Counted from the first letter of the stretch, positions 16,527-24,747 are shown. The stretch: 41,254 nucleotides of DNA from a bacterium (GCA_004172935.1 SDZD01000055.1:1-41254); one strand, 5' to 3'. Made by a program: numbers and translations. Notes: a model not told the origin generated them from the letters alone.

Positions 16527-16564
16527 TGAGAGCCGTTTTACGGGTACCCGTAAAACGGCTCTCA
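16527..16564. repeat. Perfect 38-base palindrome between rrf2 and ileS
   Basis: Bases 16527-16545 and 16546-16564 are exact inverse complements, centred on GGTACC with no loop. It lies 4 bases after the stop codon of the Rrf2 gene. No run of T follows on either strand, so it is not a classical intrinsic terminator; a protein-binding or cruciform-forming site, or a mobile repeat end, is possible. Confidence 0.8.
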
Positions 16565-16903
16565 AAAATAACTCGCCGATACTCGCAGGGCAGTGTGATT
16601 TACGGATGTCTGTAAAATGGCTCCCAGCGGCAACTCATGCGTATAGAGAATCGGGGTAGGCTTTCCGAAGAAAATCATGCTTATAAGAGTCGCCGAGCGA
16701 ATTACTTCTCCGGCTACGCCGAGCGCCCCTGTTGTGCTCGCGTAGACCGGGCCTAACATCGTCAGGGCGTGCTGGCCTTCGGCCACATCGCGCGGGTAGC
16801 ACTCCTGTGCTTGCCTCCAACAGCGTGCGCGTCCTTTAAATCCACTATAAAACCGTCTCGGCAAGCCCACAATTCAACCCAACCCGCCAAACTGTTTTCA
16901 TCT
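16565..16903. other. Long ileS leader region without a supported gene
   Basis: Besides the degenerate palindrome copy, this stretch contains a small hairpin (TGGCC / GGCCA near 16769-16781) and a minus-strand open frame of 102 codons (16562-16870) whose product has a hydrophobic middle but no recognised family and no ribosome site. I see no T-box features (AGGGTGGNACCGCG, specifier loop) that would be expected of an ileS riboswitch. Whether it is an RNA leader, a repeat relic or a small gene cannot be decided. Confidence 0.4.
16599..16626. repeat. Degenerate second copy of the palindrome half
   Basis: Starting with TTTACGGATGTCTG, this segment matches bases 16537-16564 of the perfect palindrome at 22 of 28 positions. 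The two copies are in direct orientation and 62 bases apart, suggesting a duplicated element of which one copy has decayed. Confidence 0.55.
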
Positions 16904-19900
16904 ATGTTTCAGCCAGTCGAAGGCGCGCCCGATTATACGCGCCTTGAGCCCGAAGTCCTCCAGTTCTGGGAGTCGAACCAGATCTTTGAAAAGTTAGTCG
17001 CAAAAAACCAGAACGGCCCCCAGTTCGATTTTCAGGATGGCCCCATTACGGCGAACAACCCGATGGGCGTTCACCATGCCTGGGGCCGCACCTATAAAGA
17101 CCTTTACAACCGTTACCACGCCATGCAGGGCCGCAAACTGCGCTGGCAGAACGGCTTCGACTGTCAGGGCCTGTGGGTCGAAGTCGAAGTTGAAAAAGCT
17201 CTCGGTTTCAAAGGCAAACCCGACATCCTTGCCTTTGGCATGGAGAACTTTTCACGCGCCTGCCGCGAGCGCGTCGAGCGCTTCGCAGGTGTCATCACCG
17301 AACAGTCCAAGCGCCTCGGCATGTGGAACAAGTGGGACGAGTCGTATTACACATTCGACGATTCCAATATCGAGAACATCTGGAACTTCCTCGGCAAGTG
17401 CCACGAGGAAGGCTGGCTCGCGCCCGATTACCGCGTCATGCCGTGGTGCCATCGCTGCGAAACCTCGCTGTCGCAGTTGGAACTGAGCGATGCCTATAAG
17501 GACATCACCCACACCAGCGTCTACTTCCAGTGCCCCGTCGAGGGACGCGAGGGCGACTACTTCCTCGTGTGGACGACGACCCCGTGGACTTTGGCCGCGA
17601 ACGTTGCGCTGGCGGTTAACCCCGAACTGACCTACGTGCGCGCCAAGTCGGGCGATAACGTCTACATCCTGTCGCAAGGCGCCGCCAAAACCGCGCTCAA
17701 ACCCGGCTACGAGGTTCTAGGCGAGCTTTCTGGTGCCGAGTTAGTCGGCCTTACCTATTCCGGCCCCTTCGACGATCTGCCGCTTCAGGTCGAATCGCAG
17801 AAAGAGCATCCGCGCCGCGTCGTCGCCGCCGATTGGGTGGACGAGAGCGAAGGTACTGGCATCGTTCACATCGCTCCTGCCTGCGGTGCTATCGACTTTG
17901 ATTTGGGACAGGCCGAGAACCTCGGCTTCATCGTGCCAGTCACTTCCAGCGGCCACTTCAAAAGCGACTGCGGCGACGTGCTGGCTGGTTTGCATGGCCT
18001 CACCGACGCCGAAACCGTCTTCACCGAGCTTCAAAAGCGCGACCGCTTGTATCGCACTCAGCGTTACAAGCACTCCTACCCGCACTGCTGGCGCTGCGAT
18101 AGCGAACTCATCTTCTTCGCCACGCAAGAATGGTTCATCAAAGCCGACGCTGGCCCGCGTCCGGCTCGTCAACGCCTGAAAGCGGCGGCCAAAACCGTCG
18201 AATGGGTGCCCGAATACGGCGGCAAGCGCTTGGACGACTGGCTCGACAACATGGGCGACTGGACCATCTCGCGCAAGCGCTTCTGGGGCTTGCCGCTTCC
18301 GGTCTGGCGCGATGATGAAAGCGGCGAGTGGACGGTCATCTCCAGCCGCGCCCAACTGCGCGAGCGTGCCGTCGACCCGCAGAAAGTCGATGACCTGCCC
18401 GAACTGCACCGTCCGTGGATCGACGAAATCGAAATCTGGAACGACGACAAAACTCGCAAGTTGCGTCGCGTCCCCGAAGTGGGCGACGCCTGGCTCGACG
18501 CTGGTATCGTGCCATTCTCTACCGTTGGTTACAACGGCGCCACGGACCTTCGTATGCCGGAAATCGCGGCCAGCGCCGACCAGTGGAAGCCCGCCGATTT
18601 CATCTCGGAGATGCGCGAGCAAATCCGTCTGTGGTTCTTCTCGATGCTCTTCATGAGTGTGGCTCTCGAAGACCGCGCGCCCTACGACCGAGTGATGCTG
18701 TACGAAACCATGCTCGACCAGTACGGCAACCGCATCTCCAAAAAGATCGGTAACGGCGTGCCTTTCGGCTACGCTATCGCCGTCGCGGGTGCCGACCCGA
18801 TGCGCTGGACGTTCGCCAACAACGCCATCAACAAGGACATCCGTTTCGGCCTCGACCCGCGCGCATGGAAAAACGCCAACGGCATCACACCGCCCGAAGG
18901 TGCCCTCGGTTGGAACACGCTCGCCGAACCAAAAATCGACGAGTCCAAACCAGTCGGCGACCCTATCTACGAGTCGTCGCGCCGTTTGGTGACCTTGTGG
19001 AACACCGTGGCCTTCTTCGTCAGCTACGCCAACCTCGACAACCCCGATTTGACTGTCGAATTGGCGCCGCAAAACGTGTTGGATAAATGGATTCTCGCTC
19101 GTCTGCAAACCTGCGTTGGTTCCATCACCAATTCGCTCGAAAACCTCGAACCACAGGCACTTGTGCGCGAAGTCGAGGCGTTCGTTGATGACCTGTCCAA
19201 CTGGTATGTGCGTCGCGGCAAGCGCCGCTTCTGGAAATCGGAATCCGATTCCGACAAAGCGCAAGCCTACGCCACGCTCCACCACGTGCTGCTGACGCTC
19301 AGCAAACTCATCGCGCCCGTTATCCCGTTCTCGGCGGAACACATCTACCGCAACCTCAGCGCTCCGCTCAAGGATGTTCCCGAAAGTGTTCACCTGTGCG
19401 AGTGGCCCAAGGTCGATGAACGCTTCCAGAACGACCAATTGGTGGCCGACGTTGAAGGCGTTTTGCAAGCCGTGTCGCTCGGACTTTCGGCCCGCAAAGA
19501 GTCGAAGATTCGTGTGCGCCAACCGATCTCTAAAGCGTTGGTTCAGGCTCCCACATCGGCTGGCGAAAGCGCCATCCAGTCGTGGCAGGACACCATCAAA
19601 GATGAACTCAACGTCAAAGAAATCGAGATGCTGGCCGATGCGGGCGACCTCGTCACCTATTCGCTGCGTGCCAACTTGCCTGTTGTCGGCAAAAAGTACG
19701 GCAAACAGGTCGGCGCCCTGCGTAAGCTACTCGAAGGCGCCGAACCCGCCGAGGCTAACCGCATCGGCTCTGCTGTCAAAGCTGGTAATTCCGTCGAGGT
19801 CGAACTCGAAGGCCAAACCATCACGCTCGAACCTGCCGAACTTCTGGTCGAAGCCAAACAGGCCATCGGCTACTCGTTCGCTGCCGAGAACGGTTGGAGC

Positions 19901-20200
19901 GTCGCGCTTGACATCACCCTTACCGACGAACTCGAAGTCGAGGGCATGGCCCGCGACTTCATCCGAGGCGTTCAGGCTGCCCGCCAGAAAGAGGATTTCC
20001 AGATGTCCGACCACATCGCCATCTTAGTCGTCAATGATGAAGCCTCGCGTTTCGCCGATGTCCTCGAACACTTCGGCGACGTAGTCCAATCTGAAACCCT
20101 CGCCGACGAACTCCGCTTCGTGGGCGCCGACTACCCCGAACTCAGCGAAGTCAAAATGGGCGAAGAAACCGTCCGCTTCCGAGTCGAAAAACTGGCGTAA
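16904..20200 (+). CDS. ileS: Isoleucine--tRNA ligase, long type with DUF5915 end
   Basis: 1098 residues; charges tRNA(Ile) with isoleucine using ATP. The first signature region reads GVHHAWGR at residues 55-62, so HIGH is replaced by GVHH with only the last histidine kept, and the second signature is RISKKIGN at 610-617 in place of KMSKS-GN. Between them lie the editing insertion (LVWTTTPWTLAANVALAV, DEGTGIVHIAPACG-like) and the RISRKRFWGLPLP-like block. The anticodon-binding helices follow, then a C-terminal region (GKKYGKQVGALRKLLEG, EGMARDFIRGVQAARQKEDF) typical of the DUF5915 end of type 2 IleRS. The chosen ATG follows the family N-terminus (FQPVEGAPDYTRLEPEVLQFWE); no ribosome site is evident. 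The long upstream region may regulate it. Confidence 0.93.
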   Translation: MFQPVEGAPDYTRLEPEVLQFWESNQIFEKLVAKNQNGPQFDFQDGPITANNPMGVHHAWGRTYKDLYNRYHAMQGRKLRWQNGFDCQGLWVEVEVEKALGFKGKPDILAFGMENFSRACRERVERFAGVITEQSKRLGMWNKWDESYYTFDDSNIENIWNFLGKCHEEGWLAPDYRVMPWCHRCETSLSQLELSDAYKDITHTSVYFQCPVEGREGDYFLVWTTTPWTLAANVALAVNPELTYVRAKSGDNVYILSQGAAKTALKPGYEVLGELSGAELVGLTYSGPFDDLPLQVESQKEHPRRVVAADWVDESEGTGIVHIAPACGAIDFDLGQAENLGFIVPVTSSGHFKSDCGDVLAGLHGLTDAETVFTELQKRDRLYRTQRYKHSYPHCWRCDSELIFFATQEWFIKADAGPRPARQRLKAAAKTVEWVPEYGGKRLDDWLDNMGDWTISRKRFWGLPLPVWRDDESGEWTVISSRAQLRERAVDPQKVDDLPELHRPWIDEIEIWNDDKTRKLRRVPEVGDAWLDAGIVPFSTVGYNGATDLRMPEIAASADQWKPADFISEMREQIRLWFFSMLFMSVALEDRAPYDRVMLYETMLDQYGNRISKKIGNGVPFGYAIAVAGADPMRWTFANNAINKDIRFGLDPRAWKNANGITPPEGALGWNTLAEPKIDESKPVGDPIYESSRRLVTLWNTVAFFVSYANLDNPDLTVELAPQNVLDKWILARLQTCVGSITNSLENLEPQALVREVEAFVDDLSNWYVRRGKRRFWKSESDSDKAQAYATLHHVLLTLSKLIAPVIPFSAEHIYRNLSAPLKDVPESVHLCEWPKVDERFQNDQLVADVEGVLQAVSLGLSARKESKIRVRQPISKALVQAPTSAGESAIQSWQDTIKDELNVKEIEMLADAGDLVTYSLRANLPVVGKKYGKQVGALRKLLEGAEPAEANRIGSAVKAGNSVEVELEGQTITLEPAELLVEAKQAIGYSFAAENGWSVALDITLTDELEVEGMARDFIRGVQAARQKEDFQMSDHIAILVVNDEASRFADVLEHFGDVVQSETLADELRFVGADYPELSEVKMGEETVRFRVEKLA

Positions 20201-20286
20201 CCTCAATGCCAGAGCCACATGAGGTTTGTGCGTTGAATCTGTGAATGTGGGGCTGATTGTAAATTAGTTGTTTATGCCCCCCTTGT

Positions 20287-20310
20287 AGGGGCGAACCTCG
20301 TGTTCGCCCT
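20287..20310. repeat. Dispersed palindromic repeat (GGGGCGAAC-N5-GTTCGCCC)
   Basis: A short hairpin downstream of ileS. Its design, a 'TGTAGGGGCGA' arm and its complement, is shared in outline with the perfect hairpin at 27542-27571. Hairpins of this kind occur as scattered intergenic elements in several bacterial phyla (general knowledge, not checked here). Confidence 0.55.
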
Positions 20311-20376
20311 CCTGCAGTCCCCAACCACTAACGTCTATGTGGCAAACATCCTACGCCTCATAACTAACTCCAAACG

Positions 20377-20397
20377 GCCCGCGTAAAATACGCGGGC
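20377..20397 (+). terminator. Terminator between ileS and the PAP2 gene
   Basis: GCCCGCGTA (20377-20385) pairs perfectly with TACGCGGGC (20389-20397) across a 3-base loop, followed by TGTTCGGCGTTTTT. It lies 177 bases after the ileS stop and just before the regulated PAP2 promoter, so it isolates that promoter from ileS transcription. Confidence 0.75.
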
Positions 20398-20425
20398 TGT
20401 TCGGCGTTTTTGATGCTCCTAAAAA

Positions 20426-20464
20426 CTCTTCTCTAACTCTTATTCCGTTCTTAGCTGATTCTTA
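20426..20464 (+). promoter_or_regulatory. Response-regulator box upstream of the PAP2 gene (11-base direct repeats)
   Basis: Four hexamers with an exact 11-base period: CTCTTC (20426), CTCTTA (20437), TTCTTA (20448) and TTCTTA (20459). OmpR/PhoB/PmrA-type regulators bind head-to-tail repeats with this period. The spacing places the last repeat 11 bases before a weak -10 (GACACT, 20476-20481), the geometry of an activated promoter without a proper -35. The regulator is probably the one at 21733-22398. Confidence 0.7.
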
Positions 20465-20492
20465 ATTTGCATCTCGACACTAGGCGCCATGT

Positions 20493-21215
20493 ATGTTTCC
20501 AGCCAAGCGCTTGGTGTTTGCTTCCCTGTGTTTATGTGAGGCCATCAGGCCGTTTTCTGCTCCCGCGATGGCTCAAAGTAGTCAGGCCAATGTTCATCTC
20601 ACCCAATCCGACACCTTATTCGCGGCGAAGAACGAATCCCTACTTTTTGCTCGCCGGATACAGGGTTTAGGCTCCGAATCAGATACCTCAACTCCATTCT
20701 CGACCGCTTCAATCAAAGGTTCCGGCTGGCCGCGTTTCGCATCAGGAAATGGCAACGTTGCTTTCCTCGCGGCGGGCACCTTCCTCCCGCTTTTGAGTAA
20801 CAGCGCCGATGGTGGACAGCAAACGCTGCGTGTTGCCGATTCGTTGCTGACTTCTACCCTCATCACCGAAGCGCTAAAAACCATTACCCATGAGAAGCGA
20901 CCCGATGGCACGGATTACAAATCATTCCCCTCTGGCCATGCCACGGCGGCTTTCGCTGTCGCGACGATGCAAGCCCACTTTAATCCCGATCAGGCCATCT
21001 TCTGGTATGCCGGGGCTGCGCTCATTGCTGCCTCGCGGGTCAAGCTAAAACGCCACTACACCCACGATGTCGTCGCGGGGGCGGCTGTCGGAATCCTCAC
21101 CTCGCGCCTCGAAATCCGTCAGCGGCGCGGGTTGCTGTTATCCCCCTTCATCTCCGGCACTTCGGGGCGCCAACAGCAGCGTCGGGCGGGTATGTCGATG
21201 GTGCTTTCTTTCTAA
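20493..21215 (+). CDS. Exported PAP2-family phosphatase
   Basis: 240 residues with a signal-like N-terminus (about residues 6-27, ending SAPAMA). The phosphatase motifs are complete: KTITHEKRP at 129-137, PSGHA at 146-150 and SR-x5-H-x3-D at 181-192 (S181, R182, H188, D192). The family removes phosphate from lipids such as undecaprenyl pyrophosphate or lipid A, on the outer face of the membrane. Hydrophobic segments around 88-102, 153-160 and 168-182 are short, so the protein may be only loosely membrane-bound. The ATG follows a box-regulated promoter by a few bases, so the message probably has almost no leader. Control by the downstream two-component system suggests envelope remodelling under stress. 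Confidence 0.9.
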   Translation: MFPAKRLVFASLCLCEAIRPFSAPAMAQSSQANVHLTQSDTLFAAKNESLLFARRIQGLGSESDTSTPFSTASIKGSGWPRFASGNGNVAFLAAGTFLPLLSNSADGGQQTLRVADSLLTSTLITEALKTITHEKRPDGTDYKSFPSGHATAAFAVATMQAHFNPDQAIFWYAGAALIAASRVKLKRHYTHDVVAGAAVGILTSRLEIRQRRGLLLSPFISGTSGRQQQRRAGMSMVLSF

Positions 21216-21232
21216 ATACAGCACTTTCCAAA

Positions 21233-21260
21233 CTCTCACCCGGTTCTTATCTAATTCTCA
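21233..21260 (+). promoter_or_regulatory. Response-regulator box upstream of the PepSY gene (11-base direct repeats)
   Basis: Three hexamers with an 11-base period: CTCTCA (21233), TTCTTA (21244) and TTCTCA (21255). They are the same design as the box before the PAP2 gene, and the last again ends 11 bases before a -10 (TAGAAT, 21272-21277). The leader then reaches an AGAGGTG ribosome site at 21302. Confidence 0.72.
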
Positions 21261-21314
21261 GATTCATCCCCTAGAATTTCTATTGTAAATCCAATATTTA
21301 AAGAGGTGTATTCC

Positions 21315-21662
21315 ATGAGAGGAACGAAAATAGAAGGACTTTGGGAGCGTTGCGCGTTAGTCGCTTTGTGCGGCACATGTGGTGTCATGGCTCTCTTCAG
21401 TTTGAGAACGGTACATCAGCCAGAAGGTAATGGTCTGCGCCCTCACCAGTTAGTTCGGGCCATCAATGCGGCCAGCGGCGCCAAAGTTGGCCACATCGCT
21501 GAAGTGGATGTAAGACGTGAATCCCGGCGTATGTTCGTTGATGTGGGGATTTTTGCGACCGATGGCCGCAAATACGCGGTAAGGGTCGAGGGCGACACAG
21601 GTAAAGTTCTGTCGGTAGACCTCCACCCTGACCATAAAGCCGCCGACACTGATAAGAGCTAG
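21315..21662 (+). CDS. PepSY-domain membrane-anchored protein
   Basis: 115 residues from the ATG at 21315, 6 bases after AGAGGTG; an in-frame GTG at 21306 is less likely. One hydrophobic segment at about residues 11-27 anchors it, and the rest (AINAASGAKVGHIAEVDV, RMFVDVGIFATDGRKYAVRVEGDTGKVLSVD) is a single PepSY unit ending in a His/Asp-rich tail. Small PepSY proteins beside two-component genes are common and are thought to modulate protease or sensor activity in the periplasm. It lies 70 bases before the regulator gene and shares its predicted control box with the PAP2 promoter. Confidence 0.85.
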   Translation: MRGTKIEGLWERCALVALCGTCGVMALFSLRTVHQPEGNGLRPHQLVRAINAASGAKVGHIAEVDVRRESRRMFVDVGIFATDGRKYAVRVEGDTGKVLSVDLHPDHKAADTDKS

Positions 21663-21732
21663 TGGAGTAGGGCAAACCTGAGGACTCCATCTGGCCTGTA
21701 TTTTGAGCCATTTGCCCATGTGAGAGCTGCGC

Positions 21733-22398
21733 ATGAATGTTTTAATTGTCGAGGATGAGCCGGGCGTTTCGCGCTTTTTGGCGAAGGCTTGTGTGGAGAT
21801 AGGTTACGTGCCTCATATCGAGGCCGATGGGCGCAGCGCGTTGGCACGCGCCAAAAACACGCGCTTCGAAATTATTTTGCTCGATGTCATGCTTCCCGGC
21901 ATGAACGGCTTCGAGGTTTGCCGCCAACTGCGCTCCGAGGGCGTTTCCTCGCTCATCCTCATCATCACGGCGCGCGACACTCTCGAAGACAAAGTCGCGG
22001 GGCTGGACGCAGGAGCCGACGATTACGTCTGCAAGCCCTTCCGAGTCGCCGAAATTCTGGCGCGGATGCGGGCGCTGCTGCGCCGCCGCGAATCGAGTTC
22101 GGTGAAGTTACAGGTCGCCGATTTGGTTCTCGATGCCGAAACCCGCATGGCGATGCGCGACGGTAAGGACATTCACCTGTCCGCCACCGAATATTCGTTG
22201 CTCGAATTTTTGATGCGTAACGCGGGCAAAACCATGCCGCGCAGCGTGATTCTTGACCACGTCTGGCAGTACGATTTTGCTGGCAGCGATAATGTGTTGG
22301 ATGTCTACATCGGTTATCTGCGTGCCAAAATCGACAAGGGCCGCGAGCCTCTCATTCACACATCGCGCGGCGTGGGCTATCGTGTGGGACTCAAATGA
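21733..22398 (+). CDS. OmpR-family response regulator
   Basis: 221 residues. The receiver domain (1-115) has the acidic pair E7/D8, the phosphorylation site D51 (ILLDVMLPGMNG), T79 and K101 (DDYVCKPF). The C-terminal winged helix (125-221) ends in IHTSRGVGYRVGLK, typical of the OmpR/PhoB, QseB/PmrA-like class. The kinase gene overlaps its end by four bases, so the two are translated together. Regulators of this class bind 11-base direct repeats, which are present before the PAP2 and PepSY genes immediately upstream, making these the likely targets. The stimulus is unknown; cationic peptide, metal or envelope stress is typical of the class. Confidence 0.95.
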   Translation: MNVLIVEDEPGVSRFLAKACVEIGYVPHIEADGRSALARAKNTRFEIILLDVMLPGMNGFEVCRQLRSEGVSSLILIITARDTLEDKVAGLDAGADDYVCKPFRVAEILARMRALLRRRESSSVKLQVADLVLDAETRMAMRDGKDIHLSATEYSLLEFLMRNAGKTMPRSVILDHVWQYDFAGSDNVLDVYIGYLRAKIDKGREPLIHTSRGVGYRVGLK

Positions 22399-23717
22399 AG
22401 AGCCTTGTCGGTTCTGTGGGGCTGCGTTCGATGCGCAACCGCATGACCGCCCTGTTCGCACTGTTGGTCGCGGTTTTAATGATCGGCGTTGTACTGGGCA
22501 TGATTCGGCTCGAACGGCGACGGGCGACGGCGCGCGTCGATGAAATCCTGCAACTCGCCCTCGAACGCGCACAGCACGAAGCCTATGACGAAGCCGACCC
22601 TAAAAAAACTCTGGTCCAAAATGTTCAGTCCGAACAGGGCGAAATCGCTGCCGGGCAGGTTGCGTTATGGGTTGTCCAGGGCGAGCGCGTGTTGTGGTCG
22701 TCGCAGCAAGACGCGCCGCCTAACCCACACACTCACAGCGATTGGCGGGCGCGCACGCTGGTCATCGGCTCGCAGTCGGTCATAATCGCCCGCCACTGGG
22801 AGCCAGAAGAAGAAGAACTGCGCGCCACCACTCGCGAACTCGTCGGGTTGGGCTTTCTGGTCGTCACCACGACGGCCATTTTGGCATGGCTGCTTGTCGG
22901 GCTAATCCTATCGCCGATAGTGCGTCTCGCCCATCAGGCGCAAAACGCCACTTTGCAGGGCGTTTCTGTGCGTTTGCTTCCCCCATCCAGTGACGTAGAA
23001 ATGAACTACCTCACTGGCACCCTTAACGACTTGCTGACCCGTCTGGAGCATCAGGCGCAGGAGCGCGGCCACTTTTACGCGGCGGCTTCCCACGAACTGC
23101 GAACACCCATTCAAGTTTTGCTCGGCGAAATCGAGGTCGCTCGTTCGCGCCCGCGCAGCATCGAAGAACACGAGGAAGTGCTGTTTCAGGTGCAACAGGA
23201 CGCCGAGAAAATGGCTGAACTGGTTCAGGACTTGTTGCAACTCAACGCTCTCGAAATGCGCCAGAATTTGGCAGCTAAAGAAGAAATCAACGTTGCCTTC
23301 TGGATTGAGCGCGCCATCGAACAGCAAAGCCAACGAATCGAAGCCCGCTCCCTGTCGCTTGATGTCCAACTTCAGGACTTGCTCATCGACGCGCCGCCCT
23401 CTCACGTCGAAGTTCTGCTGCGCAACCTCGTCGAAAACGCCACCAAATACTCCGACTCCAATTCGGTCATTCGCATCAACCTCACTTCCGAGGTAGATGG
23501 AGTGCAATTCGAGATTTCTAACTCCTGCGAAATGCCCGCAGTGGTCCATTTCGACGAATGGTTCGTGCCCTTCTTCCGCACCGACGCCACCCGCTCCTCC
23601 CAAATGGTCGGCAACGGCCTTGGCCTCCCCATTTGCCGCGAACTCTGTACCGCCAACGGCTGGGACATCTCTCTCCACACCGATGGCACCGGCCTCACTG
23701 TGCGAGTCAAATTTTGA
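22395..23717 (+). CDS. Membrane sensor histidine kinase
   Basis: 440 residues. Membrane segments at about 17-37 and 150-172 enclose a sensing region of about 110 residues in the periplasm. A HAMP-like linker follows, then the dimerisation helix with H233 (AAASHELRTP) and the ATPase domain with the N box NLVENATKYS (N348). The expected DxGxG G1 box is replaced by SNSCEMP, and only the later GNGLGLPI glycine loop is kept. Such G1 variants occur in some heavy-metal-type kinases, but here the aspartate that contacts adenine is missing, so kinase activity may be reduced. The gene overlaps the regulator by four bases (ATGA). Confidence 0.93.
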   Translation: MKSLVGSVGLRSMRNRMTALFALLVAVLMIGVVLGMIRLERRRATARVDEILQLALERAQHEAYDEADPKKTLVQNVQSEQGEIAAGQVALWVVQGERVLWSSQQDAPPNPHTHSDWRARTLVIGSQSVIIARHWEPEEEELRATTRELVGLGFLVVTTTAILAWLLVGLILSPIVRLAHQAQNATLQGVSVRLLPPSSDVEMNYLTGTLNDLLTRLEHQAQERGHFYAAASHELRTPIQVLLGEIEVARSRPRSIEEHEEVLFQVQQDAEKMAELVQDLLQLNALEMRQNLAAKEEINVAFWIERAIEQQSQRIEARSLSLDVQLQDLLIDAPPSHVEVLLRNLVENATKYSDSNSVIRINLTSEVDGVQFEISNSCEMPAVVHFDEWFVPFFRTDATRSSQMVGNGLGLPICRELCTANGWDISLHTDGTGLTVRVKF

Positions 23718-23766
23718 ACGTGTCGCGAGCTTATCTTGCTCATTTTTCTGGGATTTCGAACGGATT

Positions 23767-23772
23767 GATAAT
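23767..23772 (+). promoter_or_regulatory. Likely -10 of lipoprotein 1 (leaderless start)
   Basis: GATAAT lies 9 bases before the GTG at 23782 and no ribosome site is visible between them. A start point 7 bases after the -10 would make the message begin within a few bases of the start codon. Confidence 0.45.
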
Positions 23773-23781
23773 ACTTTAAGC

Positions 23782-24729
23782 GTGTCCAGAAGAACTCTCA
23801 TTGCTTTCTCCCCTCTCGCTCTCCTGGCTTGTGGGTGTTCTCCGAACTCGTCTAGCCCCTCTAGCACGCAGTTTCAACGCACTGCCGCTCAGGCACTTGT
23901 TAACAACACAACAGGTAATGCGCGCCGTTCGCGCGATAATGCCCGCGACCTTCGCGACGAGGCCGACAAGCTGCTCGCCGCCCAAAATTACGACGGTGCG
24001 ATGGATAAGCGCCTCCAAATTCTCGCCCAGCGTTCGCGCGGAGTCTCGCTTTTATCCACTCTTTCTGCCTACGCTACTCAGGGCTTAGCGATAGCCGACA
24101 TCGAAACCGTTGCCTCTCATCTCGACGCCGCTTCATGCCGCACATATGCCGAGCAATTGAAGTCCATCGACACCCAAAAGCCCACCTTCTCGGCCATCCT
24201 CGAAGCCAATAAAGATGACGAACTCGATGAACTCGACCGCATCACTCGCACTCCAAGAGAGTGGCAGGAGACCGTCGATGATTTGAAATTCAGCGCGCAG
24301 GAGCGAGCCACACTGCGCCCCCTATCGCCCGCGCAACTCGAAACTAACATCTCAAACGCTTATGCCACTCTAGGGAAGTGGGCCGAGCAACCCTATTCCT
24401 CGACGCCGCCCACCATTTCCGGCGACCCTTACACGCAGAAATTCTCTCTGCCCCCAATGCTACCCCTATCGCGTTTCCTATGGACTAAAGCCAAAGCCGA
24501 ACGCCTTCTCACCATCGTTGCACTGCAACAGCGAGCCGACCGTCTGGAAAGCAAACCACGCACCTGGACACTTCCCACCGACCCCTTCGGTACAGGCCCA
24601 TTCAAAGAAAAAAGCGGTGTTATCTACTCCATCGGCCCCGACGCCACAGACGACGGCGGCAAATCTGTCCCACAGCCCAAGCGCATCCAAATCTCCGATA
24701 CTGGCGATATTCTCGCGCCGACGTTTTAA
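23782..24729 (+). CDS. Lipoprotein with pseudopilin-like C-terminal segment (copy 1)
   Basis: 315 residues from GTG. The N-terminus is a lipoprotein signal (SRRTLIAFSPLALLACGC) with the lipobox cysteine at 17. Residues 30-220 are helical (ARRSRDNARDLRDEADKLLAA, YDGAMDKRLQ). The last 60 residues read LPTDPFGTGPFKEK, YSIGPDATDDGGKSVP and SDTGDILAPTF. This resembles the end of GspG-type pseudopilins and of many planctomycete-style proteins, where 'DPF..P...Y..GPDG.DDGG' forms a loop that can bind calcium. No pilin N-terminus or secretion genes are present. A paralogue follows 18 bases after the stop. Function unknown; an envelope scaffold or sensor is possible. Confidence 0.75.
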   Translation: MSRRTLIAFSPLALLACGCSPNSSSPSSTQFQRTAAQALVNNTTGNARRSRDNARDLRDEADKLLAAQNYDGAMDKRLQILAQRSRGVSLLSTLSAYATQGLAIADIETVASHLDAASCRTYAEQLKSIDTQKPTFSAILEANKDDELDELDRITRTPREWQETVDDLKFSAQERATLRPLSPAQLETNISNAYATLGKWAEQPYSSTPPTISGDPYTQKFSLPPMLPLSRFLWTKAKAERLLTIVALQQRADRLESKPRTWTLPTDPFGTGPFKEKSGVIYSIGPDATDDGGKSVPQPKRIQISDTGDILAPTF

Positions 24730-24734
24730 TCGAA

Positions 24735-24740
24735 TACAAT
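24735..24740 (+). promoter_or_regulatory. Likely -10 of lipoprotein 2 (leaderless start)
   Basis: TACAAT lies in the short gap after the stop codon of lipoprotein 1, 7 bases before the ATT codon at 24748 that begins a plausible lipoprotein signal. The same spacing of -10 to first codon is seen at other starts in this window. Confidence 0.45.
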
Positions 24741-24747
24741 CCCCATT

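Noticed and set aside
16562..16870. Minus-strand 102-codon open frame upstream of ileS as a gene
   Set aside because: No ribosome site, no recognised family and overlap with the palindromic elements; kept only as an uncertain part of the leader region.
16565..16903. T-box riboswitch before ileS
   Set aside because: No AGGGTGG-ACCGCG element or plausible specifier stem could be found on the plus strand.
17741..19522. Long minus-strand open frame of 593 codons inside ileS
   Set aside because: It is exactly antisense to a well-supported ileS and reads as its mirror (GC-rich codon shadow) with no family features.
23497..23781. N-terminal extension of lipoprotein 1 into the kinase gene
   Set aside because: It overlaps the kinase in another frame, and the GTG at 23782 gives a complete lipoprotein signal.
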